The translations under genes and the position numbers were made by a program. The notes below the pieces were generated by a model. It did not search any database. It was not told where the DNA came from and saw nothing but the letters and a program-made list of their open reading frames with translations. From CAG-390 sp045546615 (GTDB taxonomy: Bacteria > Bacillota > Clostridia > Oscillospirales > CAG-272), in the NCBI GenBank assembly GCA_045546615.1, contig JAZQDD010000033.1:1-15826 (forward strand): a DNA stretch of 15,826 nt, given 5' to 3'. Positions 5,920 through 14,086 of this stretch are shown here, piece by piece. The number at the start of each line of letters is the position of its first letter. Position 1 is the stretch's first letter.

Positions 5920-8097
5920 ATGAAATCAAAATTTAGAATTTCTCTCTTTGCTCTTTTGTTGGTGCTCGTTCTTACATGTTCCGTTCTTGCTTCTTGCAAC
6001 GATAGCGGATCTTCATCGGAAACCACCACGGGAAATGCAGGAGATCAGACTACCGCGGCTCCGACACCCGGAGAGCAGCTCAACGTTTCATTGAGCGACT
6101 ACAATGTTGTTTATCCTTCGTCATGGAATGATGGTTTGATCGGTCAGATAAAGCCCCTGACAACTGCTATTGAAAGCGCAACGGGCGGCTACGCTAACAA
6201 CATCAGCGACACACTTGCTGAGGGGGTTACTGCGGATCAGCTTGCAGCAGCAAAGGAGATCCTTATCGGTAATACCAATCGTCCCGAATCTGCGCAGGCT
6301 ATCGAGTCTCTTCCGGCAAACACCTACGTGATTGCTGTTATTGGTAACAAAATAGTTATAAATGCAACCTCTGACGAATATACCCTCGAGGGTGTTACAT
6401 ATTTTGTTAACAACTACGTCTCTGCCGCCGTTGACGGCGTGATTTCGCTTACGAATGATCATAGATATCAGGGCGAGATCAAAACAGAACTTTCTGTAGT
6501 AGATAATGGTAAGACTTCGTATAAGATCGTTTATAGAGCCGGTATTGATGCTGATGGCGGCGGTGTTGACGTTGAGGTTCAGTACGCCCAAACGCTTCAG
6601 AAGGCATTCAAGACCACACTTGGTGTTTCGCCGCAGATGGCTGCCAAGGGTGCTAACGTAACTTCGCGCGAGATCCTTGTCGGAAACGTTGATTGCGATG
6701 AGACCAGAGCTTTCCTGTCCAATCTTGCCTATGATGAATACGGATTCGGCGTAGTCGGCAACAAGCTCGTTGTTGCAGGTTGGAACTATGTCACGACGAA
6801 ACTTGCAGTAAATCAGTTTGGCACATATCTTAAAAATACCAGAGTTGCGGGTGACGGCGGAAAATACTCCCTCATCGTTCCCGGCGAAGCAACAATACAG
6901 AAATTCACCCACAAAGCTAACGACTGGGAACTTGATATTCCCGCGTATGAGGGCGGCGTTATTATGGGTACTTGTCCTTCCGAGGACGGTTTCCTCATTC
7001 AGATAGGCGAAACTACTCTTGATGCGTACAACGCATATTGCTCAAAGCTTGCTTCTTCGGGATACACCGCAGTAACCACTAATGAAATCGGAAGCAACAA
7101 GTATGCGCTCTATAAGGGAGCAAAAAACAATGTTTACGCGTACTACATTGATGCATTCAAGACTGTTAGAATTGTTACTTCGGGTGCTGGCGTTAAGTTC
7201 CCCGAGTACTTTACCCCCGAATCAGTTCCCGCATACCAGAAGGTGGCAACCACCACTGTAACTCAGATGGAGCTCGACTATGGCGCCGGAAGCTTCGGAA
7301 TGTGCTATATCATCCTTCTCGAGGATGGAACATTTATTGTATTTGATGGTGGATATAAGGGCGATGACCCCGCTAAACTTTACTCCACCCTCAAGAGCCT
7401 TAACCCCAGAACAGACGGTAAGGTGGTTATTTCTGCTTGGTTCTTGACTCACGAGCACAGAGACCACTTCAACGCTTTTGAGGATTTCTGCAACACTTAC
7501 GGTCAGAAGGGCAATAAGGTTCAGGTTAAGCAGGCATACGTCAACTTCAACGATGAGTGCATGTGGGGTAATATGACCAACAGCGCAAACCGCTTCCTCA
7601 GCGATCCTTCGACGTACAAGAAGATGTCAGATTCCGTTGGCGGAATGGAGATCATAACCATTCGTACTGGCATGGAGTTCTACATTTGTAATGCAAAAAT
7701 CGAGATACTTTACACCGAGGAAGATCACTTCCCGAACCAGCTCAACGACTTTAACGAGACCTCTGCAGTATCTCGCGTAACTCTTGCCGGTCAGACCTTC
7801 CTGTTCCTTGGCGATGCCGCTAAGGTATCTCAGGGTAATATGATCAAAATGTACGGAAGCGAGCTTAAGAGTGACGTCGTTCAGGTTGCTCACCATGGTT
7901 GGGATGGTCTGCTCGATTTCTACAAGCTTGTCAAGCCTACGGCAGTTTTCTGGCCTGCAAGCTCCGGTGAACACAAGAGCCAAGGTTTTGATTATAGCGC
8001 ATGGCTCAGGAGATACACTAAGATTCAGTGGAACCAGTCTCAGACTACTACCATTACTCCTCCTTACAAGTACGGAAACCGCTTTGTCGTATCATAA
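5920..8097 (+). CDS. Lipoprotein with two GH20b-like modules and a ComEC-type metallo-beta-lactamase hydrolase domain
   Basis: The 725-residue protein is an exported lipoprotein (lipobox LASC, Cys26) with a Ser/Thr linker to about 53. Two copies of a roughly 105-residue alpha/beta module follow, at about 61-167 (IVYP-type start, EILIGNTNRPES, IGNKIVI) and 201-304 (YKIVY, EILVGNVDCDE, VGNKLVV). Then comes an unassigned region (330-440). The C-terminal hydrolase (about 452-725) has metal motif THEHRDH (510-516), FLFLGDAA (627-634), AHHG (657-660) and a late His685. This motif set is that of the ComEC/Rec2-like branch of the metallo-beta-lactamase fold, whose members cleave phosphodiester or related bonds. 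The exact substrate is unknown. The N-terminal modules resemble non-catalytic domains placed before glycosidase domains (GH20b or GH67N type). That is my fold-level inference. One similar module occurs in the alkaline phosphatase at 9745-13044. It is a single-gene transcription unit. Confidence 0.82.
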   Translation: MKSKFRISLFALLLVLVLTCSVLASCNDSGSSSETTTGNAGDQTTAAPTPGEQLNVSLSDYNVVYPSSWNDGLIGQIKPLTTAIESATGGYANNISDTLAEGVTADQLAAAKEILIGNTNRPESAQAIESLPANTYVIAVIGNKIVINATSDEYTLEGVTYFVNNYVSAAVDGVISLTNDHRYQGEIKTELSVVDNGKTSYKIVYRAGIDADGGGVDVEVQYAQTLQKAFKTTLGVSPQMAAKGANVTSREILVGNVDCDETRAFLSNLAYDEYGFGVVGNKLVVAGWNYVTTKLAVNQFGTYLKNTRVAGDGGKYSLIVPGEATIQKFTHKANDWELDIPAYEGGVIMGTCPSEDGFLIQIGETTLDAYNAYCSKLASSGYTAVTTNEIGSNKYALYKGAKNNVYAYYIDAFKTVRIVTSGAGVKFPEYFTPESVPAYQKVATTTVTQMELDYGAGSFGMCYIILLEDGTFIVFDGGYKGDDPAKLYSTLKSLNPRTDGKVVISAWFLTHEHRDHFNAFEDFCNTYGQKGNKVQVKQAYVNFNDECMWGNMTNSANRFLSDPSTYKKMSDSVGGMEIITIRTGMEFYICNAKIEILYTEEDHFPNQLNDFNETSAVSRVTLAGQTFLFLGDAAKVSQGNMIKMYGSELKSDVVQVAHHGWDGLLDFYKLVKPTAVFWPASSGEHKSQGFDYSAWLRRYTKIQWNQSQTTTITPPYKYGNRFVVS

Positions 8098-8107
8098 GAA
8101 TTTTCAA

Positions 8108-8136
8108 GTCCGGCGCGATATCGCGGCGGACTTTTT
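8108..8136 (+). terminator. Intrinsic terminator after the metallo-hydrolase gene
   Basis: GTCCGGCGCG pairs with CGCGGCGGAC around ATAT (8108-8131), with one G-G mismatch, followed by T5 (8132-8136). It lies 10 bp after the stop codon. Confidence 0.88.
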
Positions 8137-8149
8137 CGTAAAATTCATG

Positions 8150-8178
8150 TTGATATTTTTTGTGATATATGATATAAT
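8150..8178 (+). promoter_or_regulatory. Promoter of the MFS transporter gene
   Basis: The -35 is TTGATA (8150-8155) and the -10 is TATAAT (8173-8178), with a 17-bp spacer. The short leader (about 22 nt) holds the ribosome binding site AGAGG (8196-8200) before the ATG at 8207. It starts 14 bp after the upstream terminator. Confidence 0.85.
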
Positions 8179-8206
8179 CTAAATAATATGAAAAAAGAGG
8201 TGTAAA

Positions 8207-9499
8207 ATGCAAAAGACAAAGCTTTCTCGCCGTTTCTGGCTCGCGCTTGTTCTTTTCGGTTTGATGGGGCAGGTTGCGTGGGTCATTGAAAACATGTATT
8301 TCAATGTGTTCATTTACAATATGTTCAAGGCATCTCCGTCAGATATTTCTCTTATGGTCGCCGCTTCTGCCGTTTCCGCAACGCTGACCACCGTTTTTAT
8401 CGGTGCGCTGTCCGATAGAATAGGGAAGCGTAAGCTTCTTATTTGCGGCGGATACATACTTTGGGGTCTCTCGATATTCTGCTTTACACTTGTCCGCGCC
8501 GATCTCATCAGTGCTGTATTCCCGACAGCTGCTTCTGTGTCCGCGATATGTATTACGACAACGATAATTCTTGATTGCGTTATGACGTTTTTCGGTTCTA
8601 CTGCAAACGACGCGGCTTTTAACGCATGGCTCACTGATTCTACTGACTCCACGAACCGCGGAGCGGCAGAGGGAATAAATTCCATGATGCCCTTGGTTGC
8701 GATTCTCGTGGTGTTTGGCGGCTTTATGTTCTTTGATCTGTCGCTGTCAACAAGCTGGACGCTTATTTTTTCCATTATAGGAGCGATAGTTGTCGCAATA
8801 GGAGTCCTTGGCATCTTTCTTATCAAAGACCCGGATATAGAGCCCACTAAAACGGGATATTTTTACAATATTTTTTACGGATTCCGCATCTCAACTATAA
8901 AGCAGAATCCTATGCTTTACGTTTTCCTTGTTGCATTTGCGGTATTTAATATCTCTATACAGATATTTATGCCATACCTTATTATATATTACGAAAAATC
9001 TCTTGGAATGACGGACTATGTTTTCATTATGGCGCCTGCCATAATCGTTGCGTCTGTCGTAACGGCGTTTTGGGGCAAGGTATACGATAAGCGCGGCTTC
9101 CGCTTTTCCGCAAGCATTGCACTTGCCTCGCTGTCTCTCGGATACGTAGTGCTTTACTTTACCAAAGCGACTGCGCCTGTTTTCGTGGGTTCATTGCTGA
9201 TGATGAGCGGATATCTTGCGGGAATGGCAGTTTTTGGCGCTTCGATAAGGGATTACACCCCCGTTGGTAAGGCCGGAATGTTTCAGGGGTTGCGCATCTT
9301 CTCGCAGGTTCTTATCCCGGGTATCATCGGACCTGCCATTGGTGCGGCTGTGCTGAAAAATGCGGAAATGATAACTAACAACGACGGAACTCAATCGTTT
9401 TTGCCCAATGAGAACATCTTTGCTGCGGCATTTGTTGCGATACTCGTAATAATTCCGCTTGTTGTGCTTGTTTGTAAAATGAAAAATAAAAAGGCGTAA
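8207..9499 (+). CDS. MFS transporter
   Basis: The 430-residue protein is strongly hydrophobic along its length, consistent with about 12 membrane helices in two halves. The first-half loop between helices 2 and 3 has the diagnostic motif GALSDRIGKRKLL (66-78). The second half has a counterpart, WGKVYDKRGFRFS. The stretch STANDAAFNAWLTDSTDSTNRGAAEG after helix 4-5 resembles the sugar/glycoside-type branch of the superfamily, but I cannot name the substrate. Transport direction is not readable from sequence. Its position between two exported hydrolases makes uptake of their product a reasonable hypothesis. Against a fixed operon, it has its own promoter and terminator. Length and both halves look intact. 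Confidence 0.9.
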   Translation: MQKTKLSRRFWLALVLFGLMGQVAWVIENMYFNVFIYNMFKASPSDISLMVAASAVSATLTTVFIGALSDRIGKRKLLICGGYILWGLSIFCFTLVRADLISAVFPTAASVSAICITTTIILDCVMTFFGSTANDAAFNAWLTDSTDSTNRGAAEGINSMMPLVAILVVFGGFMFFDLSLSTSWTLIFSIIGAIVVAIGVLGIFLIKDPDIEPTKTGYFYNIFYGFRISTIKQNPMLYVFLVAFAVFNISIQIFMPYLIIYYEKSLGMTDYVFIMAPAIIVASVVTAFWGKVYDKRGFRFSASIALASLSLGYVVLYFTKATAPVFVGSLLMMSGYLAGMAVFGASIRDYTPVGKAGMFQGLRIFSQVLIPGIIGPAIGAAVLKNAEMITNNDGTQSFLPNENIFAAAFVAILVIIPLVVLVCKMKNKKA

Positions 9500-9505
9500 T
9501 ATACT

Positions 9506-9554
9506 AAAATAATCAAGTGCGCGGATATGTTATCTGTGCACTTGATTATTTTTT
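9506..9554 (+). terminator. Intrinsic terminator after the MFS gene
   Basis: AAAATAATCAAGTGC (9506-9520) pairs perfectly with GCACTTGATTATTTT (9538-9552) around a 17-nt loop, then continues in T. The A-tract on the left makes it potentially bidirectional. Confidence 0.9.
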
Positions 9555-9687
9555 ATTATAAATAAAAAAATTAAAAATGTATGCAATAAAAACAAAGATT
9601 TGTGTATTAACTATATGAAGAAATATATATTATGCTGTGGGAAAAATCAATTTTGGGTATTTATTTGGATAAAATACACAAAAAGTC

Positions 9688-9715
9688 TTGACTTTTTTTC
9701 TTTGTATGGTATAAT
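9688..9715 (+). promoter_or_regulatory. Promoter of the alkaline phosphatase gene
   Basis: The -35 is TTGACT (9688-9693) and the -10 is TATAAT (9710-9715), with a 16-bp spacer and an extended -10 TGG directly before it. The start would be near 9722. The ribosome binding site GGAAGGA (9731-9737) is 7 nt before the ATG at 9745. The 130 bp upstream are very A/T-rich. I did not find a recognisable Pho-box direct repeat, although phosphate control would be expected for this product. Confidence 0.88.
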
Positions 9716-9744
9716 ATTACTATGTTTTTAGGAAGGAGAAATTG

Positions 9745-12700
9745 ATGAAAACAAACATTTTAAAGCGTATATCGATTCTGTTGCTCGCTTTGGTGTTGCT
9801 TGCGACTGTTTTACCGGTCGGAGCATTTGCGGCATCTTCGTATACGTTCTCTGTTTCCAGCTGGAAGACCTTTAAGGATAGAGTTAATCGTAATTCAAGC
9901 TGGGGCGGCCCGTCCGGTTCGTATAAGCTTACTGCGGACATTACGATTCCCGCAGGTGAGTCCGTTACTACAACGTTTACCGGTACGTTTGACGGAAACG
10001 GCCACACCATTACCACGTCAGGCACTATCTTTAACACGGTAGGCGCGGGCGCTACCATAAAAAACTTTACTGTCGAGATGCCGGGTGACTCCTCAAGCTC
10101 GATCTCCAGCACCCCCGTTGCGTATTCGATAAGTGCATCGAATACAACCGCTATCACGTTCCAAAATATCACAAATAACGCAAACGTTACCATTCCCTCA
10201 GGATCAACGGCATATGGTGCGGGTATCGTCGGAAGGATTTCTTCCAATGCCACCGTTGTGTTTGAAAACTGTGTAAATAACGGACACATCACTTCCGCCA
10301 ACCAAACAGGCGGTATTGTTGCCAATGCCCCCGATTCCGGCTCCTACAGCGTTTCGCTTACCTTTAACAATTGTGTAAATAACGGAAACATAACCACAAC
10401 CAATCTTTTTGCAGGCGGTATTTTAGGTCATAGTGAGGGTGAGGCGGATCTTTCCTTTAGCTATTGCACTAACAAGGGTAACGTTAAATCCGGCGGTAAC
10501 GCGGGTGGTATTTTGGGCAACTTCAGATATGGCGGCTCTACTACCTTTGACTACTGCATAAATATGGGTAGCATCACCCAGTCGGGAAGTAGCACAAACA
10601 CTACTTACGGTGCAGCGGGAATTCTCGGTTGCATTCGTGACGAGGTGGCAACCTCTACAAATATCTTTACCCATTGTATCAACACGGGTGCACTCACCGC
10701 ATCTACAGATCGCACGGGTCCCCTTTGTCTCGATGCAAATTCATCAAGGATCACTTATTCCGATTGCTATTACGTTTCTGCAACGGATGAGGATATCAGC
10801 GGTGCGTCTCCCATACTTGTCGGTAACGCTGAATTTGCCGCCGAGCACGGCATCGAGCTGACTCTTGCAGCTCTTGACTTTGCTATCGTATGTCAGGATG
10901 GTCAGATATATATCATCTACGGTTCTTCTGCAGCTCTGACTAGTGCAGTAGCACATTTTGACGCTAACTATATAAACAGTTCGACTGGCAAGATAACCAT
11001 AAGCGAAGGTACTGTCGACATCGTTAGATCCGAGTACGAATATTCGGGTATTCAGATAAACGGCGTATTTCTTTGCGATTACGTTATAGTTTATCCCGCG
11101 GATTGCGATCTTGTGACCTATTATGCGGGTTATGCGCTTGCTGATGACCTTAGACTCAGCTCGGGTATCGATTTGAAGGTCGTTCCCGATACTACCGCCG
11201 AGACCGACTATGAAATACTTATTGGTGTCACTAACCGTCAGGAATCCATAGATGCTTCCAAGGTATCTCTTCAGGATGACGAGTACATCCTTTGCATCGA
11301 CGGCACAAAGATCGTTATGCAGGGTAAGGATTATATGGTTGCAGGCGGCGCAAGTGCGCTGATCCACTCATATATCGATGTTGACGCGGACGGTAATATC
11401 ATCAACCTTCCTACCTCTGCCGTCCCCAAGACCTTCCGCTTCCAAAGACCTACCTCCGCCATTCTTATGATAGGCGACGGTATGGGACAGAATCACATCG
11501 ATATGGCGAAGAATAACGGGCTTGAGGCATTTGTTGCAGAGAGTTTGCAGAGCTTCTCTTGGTGTACTACGCACTCGACTTCAGTGGAGCTTGGTAAGGC
11601 ATCTTATACAGACAGTGCCGCTTCGGGTACTGCTCTTGCTACCGGTCATAAGACTCTTAACAACTACGTTGGAGTTGATGAAAACGGTAATATTCTTACC
11701 AACGTTCGTGAGATGGCATACGCCTCGGGCGCAAAGACCGCAATACTTACTACCGATGCTATTACGGGTGCAACTCCTGCATCCTTCCTGTGCCACAATG
11801 AAAGCCGCAACGCTACCTCGGCTCTTCAATCTGAGATCGACGCTCTTATTGATGCCAAGATGGTAGATTACTGCGTAGGTACTAATGACGCGGACGATCT
11901 TACCGAGCGTACCCGCGATGCTCTCGCGGCAGTTTCCGGCAATGACAGCACATTCTTTGCTATGATCGAGGGCGCTTACATTGATAAGTATTCTCACTCA
12001 AACGCAACTTCTGACGTACTTCACTGCGTGGAACGCTTCAACGATTCTATCGCATATACGATAGCGTTTACCGTTCTCCACCCCGAGACAGTGCTTGTTA
12101 TTACTGCCGACCACGAGTGCGGCGGACTTACAAGCAATTTCTCGTTTACCTCCACGAACCACACAAATACCAACGTTCCCGTATTTGCGCTTGGTAACAC
12201 AGACTCTCTTATTACCGCCGATACGATTGACAACACCGATATCGGTTCTTTCATCGGTCAGATATTTACCAAGACCGAGAGTGAGGGACTTGAGTACACT
12301 CTCAACGACGAGGGTACTGGTTATATAGTTTCGGGAGCAGAGAACTGCACCGATGCCAGAGTTATAATTCCCGCAACGCATAACGGACTTCCTGTTGTTG
12401 CTATTGGAAACGGCGTGTTCGAAAACAACACCGATATCACCGCAGTTTACATTCCTGCAAGCATTACGTCTATCGAAGCCTCTGCATTCGCAGGAGCCAC
12501 TGCTCTTGAAGCAATCTATTATACCGCATCAACAGATCAATGGGATCTGATTAATAAAGCCTCCGGTTGGGATACGGGATCGGGAAATTATACGGTCTAT
12601 TGTTTTGACGGAGACGCATTAGCTATCGCATTCTTCACGTTTGTTACGGGTACAGACCTAACGGGGGTTGAATACGACAAGGCAAACAGGCACTTGCGAT

Positions 12701-13044
12701 TGAATAGGCTATTGACCGCAGACGAGCTTGCGGAGCTATTCGAGGATAGCAATTTGAGCTTTGCTACTGCATCGGGAGCCAACGCTTCCGGACAATCGCT
12801 TGGCACGGGTTACACCGTGACCTCGGAGATCGACTCGAAAACGCAAACGTTAACGCTAATTGTTCTTGGCGACGTTGCGGGTGACGGAGTGATAGACTCC
12901 TCGGATAGCCTTGCAATGTCGCAGTCGATGACGTCAGGTAAGGCATTGACGGGCGTTTACGCCGAGGCGGCTGATTACAATGAGGACGGTTTGCACACGA
13001 GCGCTGACCTTCTTATGATCAAGCTTCAGATCAAAGGCGAATAA
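9745..13044 (+). CDS. Large secreted alkaline phosphatase with GLUG-like repeats, LRR and dockerin domain
   Basis: The 1099-residue protein has a signal peptide (1-28, cleavage near AFA). GLUG-like beta-helix repeats follow at about 158-320 (five units of GGI[VL]G...F..C.N.G.[IV]), then a GH20b-like module (444-545). The PhoA-type phosphatase domain spans about 572-845. All expected ligands are present: D578 (IGDGMG), nucleophile S624 (TDSAASG), T677 (ATPAS), E742, D747 and H751 (EGAYIDKYSH, same internal spacing as E. coli E322/D327/H331), D789 and H790 (TADHECGG), H806. A BspA-type leucine-rich segment is at about 848-940. The C-terminus is a dockerin with two calcium loops, 1043-1054 (DVAGDG...D) and 1077-1088 (DYNEDG...D). 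The first loop has Ala at position 3, where Asn or Asp is usual. It hydrolyses phosphomonoesters outside the cell. The dockerin implies docking to a cohesin scaffold. I chose the ATG at 9745 over the TTG at 9742 on spacing. Confidence 0.9.
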   Translation: MKTNILKRISILLLALVLLATVLPVGAFAASSYTFSVSSWKTFKDRVNRNSSWGGPSGSYKLTADITIPAGESVTTTFTGTFDGNGHTITTSGTIFNTVGAGATIKNFTVEMPGDSSSSISSTPVAYSISASNTTAITFQNITNNANVTIPSGSTAYGAGIVGRISSNATVVFENCVNNGHITSANQTGGIVANAPDSGSYSVSLTFNNCVNNGNITTTNLFAGGILGHSEGEADLSFSYCTNKGNVKSGGNAGGILGNFRYGGSTTFDYCINMGSITQSGSSTNTTYGAAGILGCIRDEVATSTNIFTHCINTGALTASTDRTGPLCLDANSSRITYSDCYYVSATDEDISGASPILVGNAEFAAEHGIELTLAALDFAIVCQDGQIYIIYGSSAALTSAVAHFDANYINSSTGKITISEGTVDIVRSEYEYSGIQINGVFLCDYVIVYPADCDLVTYYAGYALADDLRLSSGIDLKVVPDTTAETDYEILIGVTNRQESIDASKVSLQDDEYILCIDGTKIVMQGKDYMVAGGASALIHSYIDVDADGNIINLPTSAVPKTFRFQRPTSAILMIGDGMGQNHIDMAKNNGLEAFVAESLQSFSWCTTHSTSVELGKASYTDSAASGTALATGHKTLNNYVGVDENGNILTNVREMAYASGAKTAILTTDAITGATPASFLCHNESRNATSALQSEIDALIDAKMVDYCVGTNDADDLTERTRDALAAVSGNDSTFFAMIEGAYIDKYSHSNATSDVLHCVERFNDSIAYTIAFTVLHPETVLVITADHECGGLTSNFSFTSTNHTNTNVPVFALGNTDSLITADTIDNTDIGSFIGQIFTKTESEGLEYTLNDEGTGYIVSGAENCTDARVIIPATHNGLPVVAIGNGVFENNTDITAVYIPASITSIEASAFAGATALEAIYYTASTDQWDLINKASGWDTGSGNYTVYCFDGDALAIAFFTFVTGTDLTGVEYDKANRHLRLNRLLTADELAELFEDSNLSFATASGANASGQSLGTGYTVTSEIDSKTQTLTLIVLGDVAGDGVIDSSDSLAMSQSMTSGKALTGVYAEAADYNEDGLHTSADLLMIKLQIKGE

Positions 13045-13058
13045 ACTAAATATTATTT

Positions 13059-13088
13059 GAGTGACCTGCTGTGCAGGTCGCTCCTTTT
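13059..13088 (+). terminator. Intrinsic terminator after the alkaline phosphatase gene
   Basis: GAGTGACCTGC (13059-13069) pairs with GCAGGTCGCTC (13073-13083) around a tight TGT loop, with one G-U pair, followed by C and T4 (13085-13088). Confidence 0.85.
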
Positions 13089-13188
13089 GTAAATTAAAGA
13101 AATTTTTCAAGTGGATATTTTTACTTGTAATATTATCATCGGTTTTGCGAATATATAATAGTGACAAGGGTCAGCTCGGAGGTGCGCT

Positions 13189-13761
13189 GTGAGGGAGAAA
13201 AAACACAAAGTTTTAGTTGAGGGCAACAGTCTTTATATTGAAACGAGGCAATTTTGTATTTTTTCAGAAGATGGCGTCGCCGTAGCGCAGGCAAGGATAG
13301 ATATACCGTCAACAGAATCACGCGGTATAGCCGCTGAATATTTCCGTAAGCTCTCACAAGCACAAGAGAAATATGTAAACGCTTCACTTGGGCAAAGCGC
13401 CAAGGAAGAGTATGAGGCAGACGCAGATCCGCGGAAACGGTTTCTTTTTAAAAAGTATCGTTACACAGCAAAAATTGATATAACCTATCAGAATGATGAG
13501 TGTATTTCGATTTTTACTGAGGCGAAACTTACGCGAGGCGGAGTTTTACTCTCCGTAGGACGAAAAGGTATTATCTTTTCTGCGGGAGGGATGATTCCTT
13601 CCATTGAATTCGGTGTGAGAAAATTGCCGGCTGATGAGGTAATACTTCTCAACTCCGACGCCGTCCCTTGTCGTCACAAATATGGCATCGGGGATGTCTG
13701 TACCGTGTTGCCGATAAAAATAAAAAAGCGAGATAAAAGGAAAAGAAATGGACATATTTAA
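13189..13761 (+). CDS. Hypothetical protein, possibly DUF3298-like
   Basis: The 190-residue protein starts at GTG 13189, preceded by GGAGGTG (13178-13184) at 4 nt. No signal peptide or membrane segment is visible, so it is probably cytoplasmic. The stretch at about 75-150 (DPRKRFLFKKYRYTAKIDITYQ, then a beta-rich segment with TRGGVLLS and SAGGMIPSI) recalls the strand order of DUF3298-type domains found with RsiV and PdaC. I hold that only as a weak resemblance. The C-terminus is strongly basic (IKIKKRDKRKRNGHI). The last 14 bp overlap the next gene, so the two are probably co-transcribed. A -10-like TATAAT lies at 13154-13159 without a good -35 at the right distance. No function can be assigned. 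Confidence 0.7.
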   Translation: MREKKHKVLVEGNSLYIETRQFCIFSEDGVAVAQARIDIPSTESRGIAAEYFRKLSQAQEKYVNASLGQSAKEEYEADADPRKRFLFKKYRYTAKIDITYQNDECISIFTEAKLTRGGVLLSVGRKGIIFSAGGMIPSIEFGVRKLPADEVILLNSDAVPCRHKYGIGDVCTVLPIKIKKRDKRKRNGHI

Positions 13762-14086
13762 ATACCGATATGATGCAGAAAATTTAAAAGTCGCACTAAA
13801 ATGCAGATATTTGCATATATGTCCTTACGGATTCATGAACACAAATGGCAATTATACGCCGCGTGAGATCGTCAGCTTTGTGAGAAAAGCTGATTTTACC
13901 GAGCTTCCCCAAAATCTATCATTAGCGGCATCGATGGCGCTTGCAACCTTAAAGGATAGCGAGAGTGCGCGTGAGTGTGATCTTATGATAGATAGGGCGT
14001 CTTTGGCTGATGCTATTTACGAAAGCTGTATGCTCGCGCGTTTACGCACGCAAGAAGATGTTTCTTCTTATTATATCGCAAAGTAA
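13748..14086 (+). CDS. Short protein resembling an interior part of V-type ATPase subunit C (AC39), probably truncated
   Basis: The 112-residue protein starts with FKYRYDAENLKVALKCRYL. It later has TELPQNLSLAASMALATLKDS and DLMIDRASLADAIYES, patterns like the first half of the AC39/subunit C family (YDYHNLK..LK motif, then an IDRA block). Full-length members are about 330-350 residues, so roughly two thirds is missing. The frame upstream closes at a TAA at 13721-13723, so no hidden N-terminal part exists. The ATG has a weak AAAAGG signal 7 nt upstream and overlaps the preceding gene by 14 bp. No other V-ATPase genes are nearby. The 3' end overlaps a convergent minus-strand gene by 45 bp, unusual for two functional genes. 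It may be a decaying remnant or a repurposed short protein. Confidence 0.55.
   Translation: MDIFKYRYDAENLKVALKCRYLHICPYGFMNTNGNYTPREIVSFVRKADFTELPQNLSLAASMALATLKDSESARECDLMIDRASLADAIYESCMLARLRTQEDVSSYYIAK

Noticed and set aside
6121..6912. 263-residue minus-strand frame opposite the metallo-hydrolase gene
   Set aside because: It is a shadow of codon bias in the plus-strand gene. No promoter, ribosome binding site or recognisable domain was found.
9742..9744. TTG start for the alkaline phosphatase
   Set aside because: The ATG three bases later has better spacing from GGAAGGA and is the normal start codon.
9560..9745. Pho box upstream of the alkaline phosphatase gene
   Set aside because: Phosphate control was expected, but the A/T-rich region shows no convincing pair of spaced direct repeats.
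10744..12381. Series of long minus-strand frames opposite the alkaline phosphatase
   Set aside because: They mirror the coding periodicity of the plus-strand gene, whose active-site residues are all present. They have no initiation signals.
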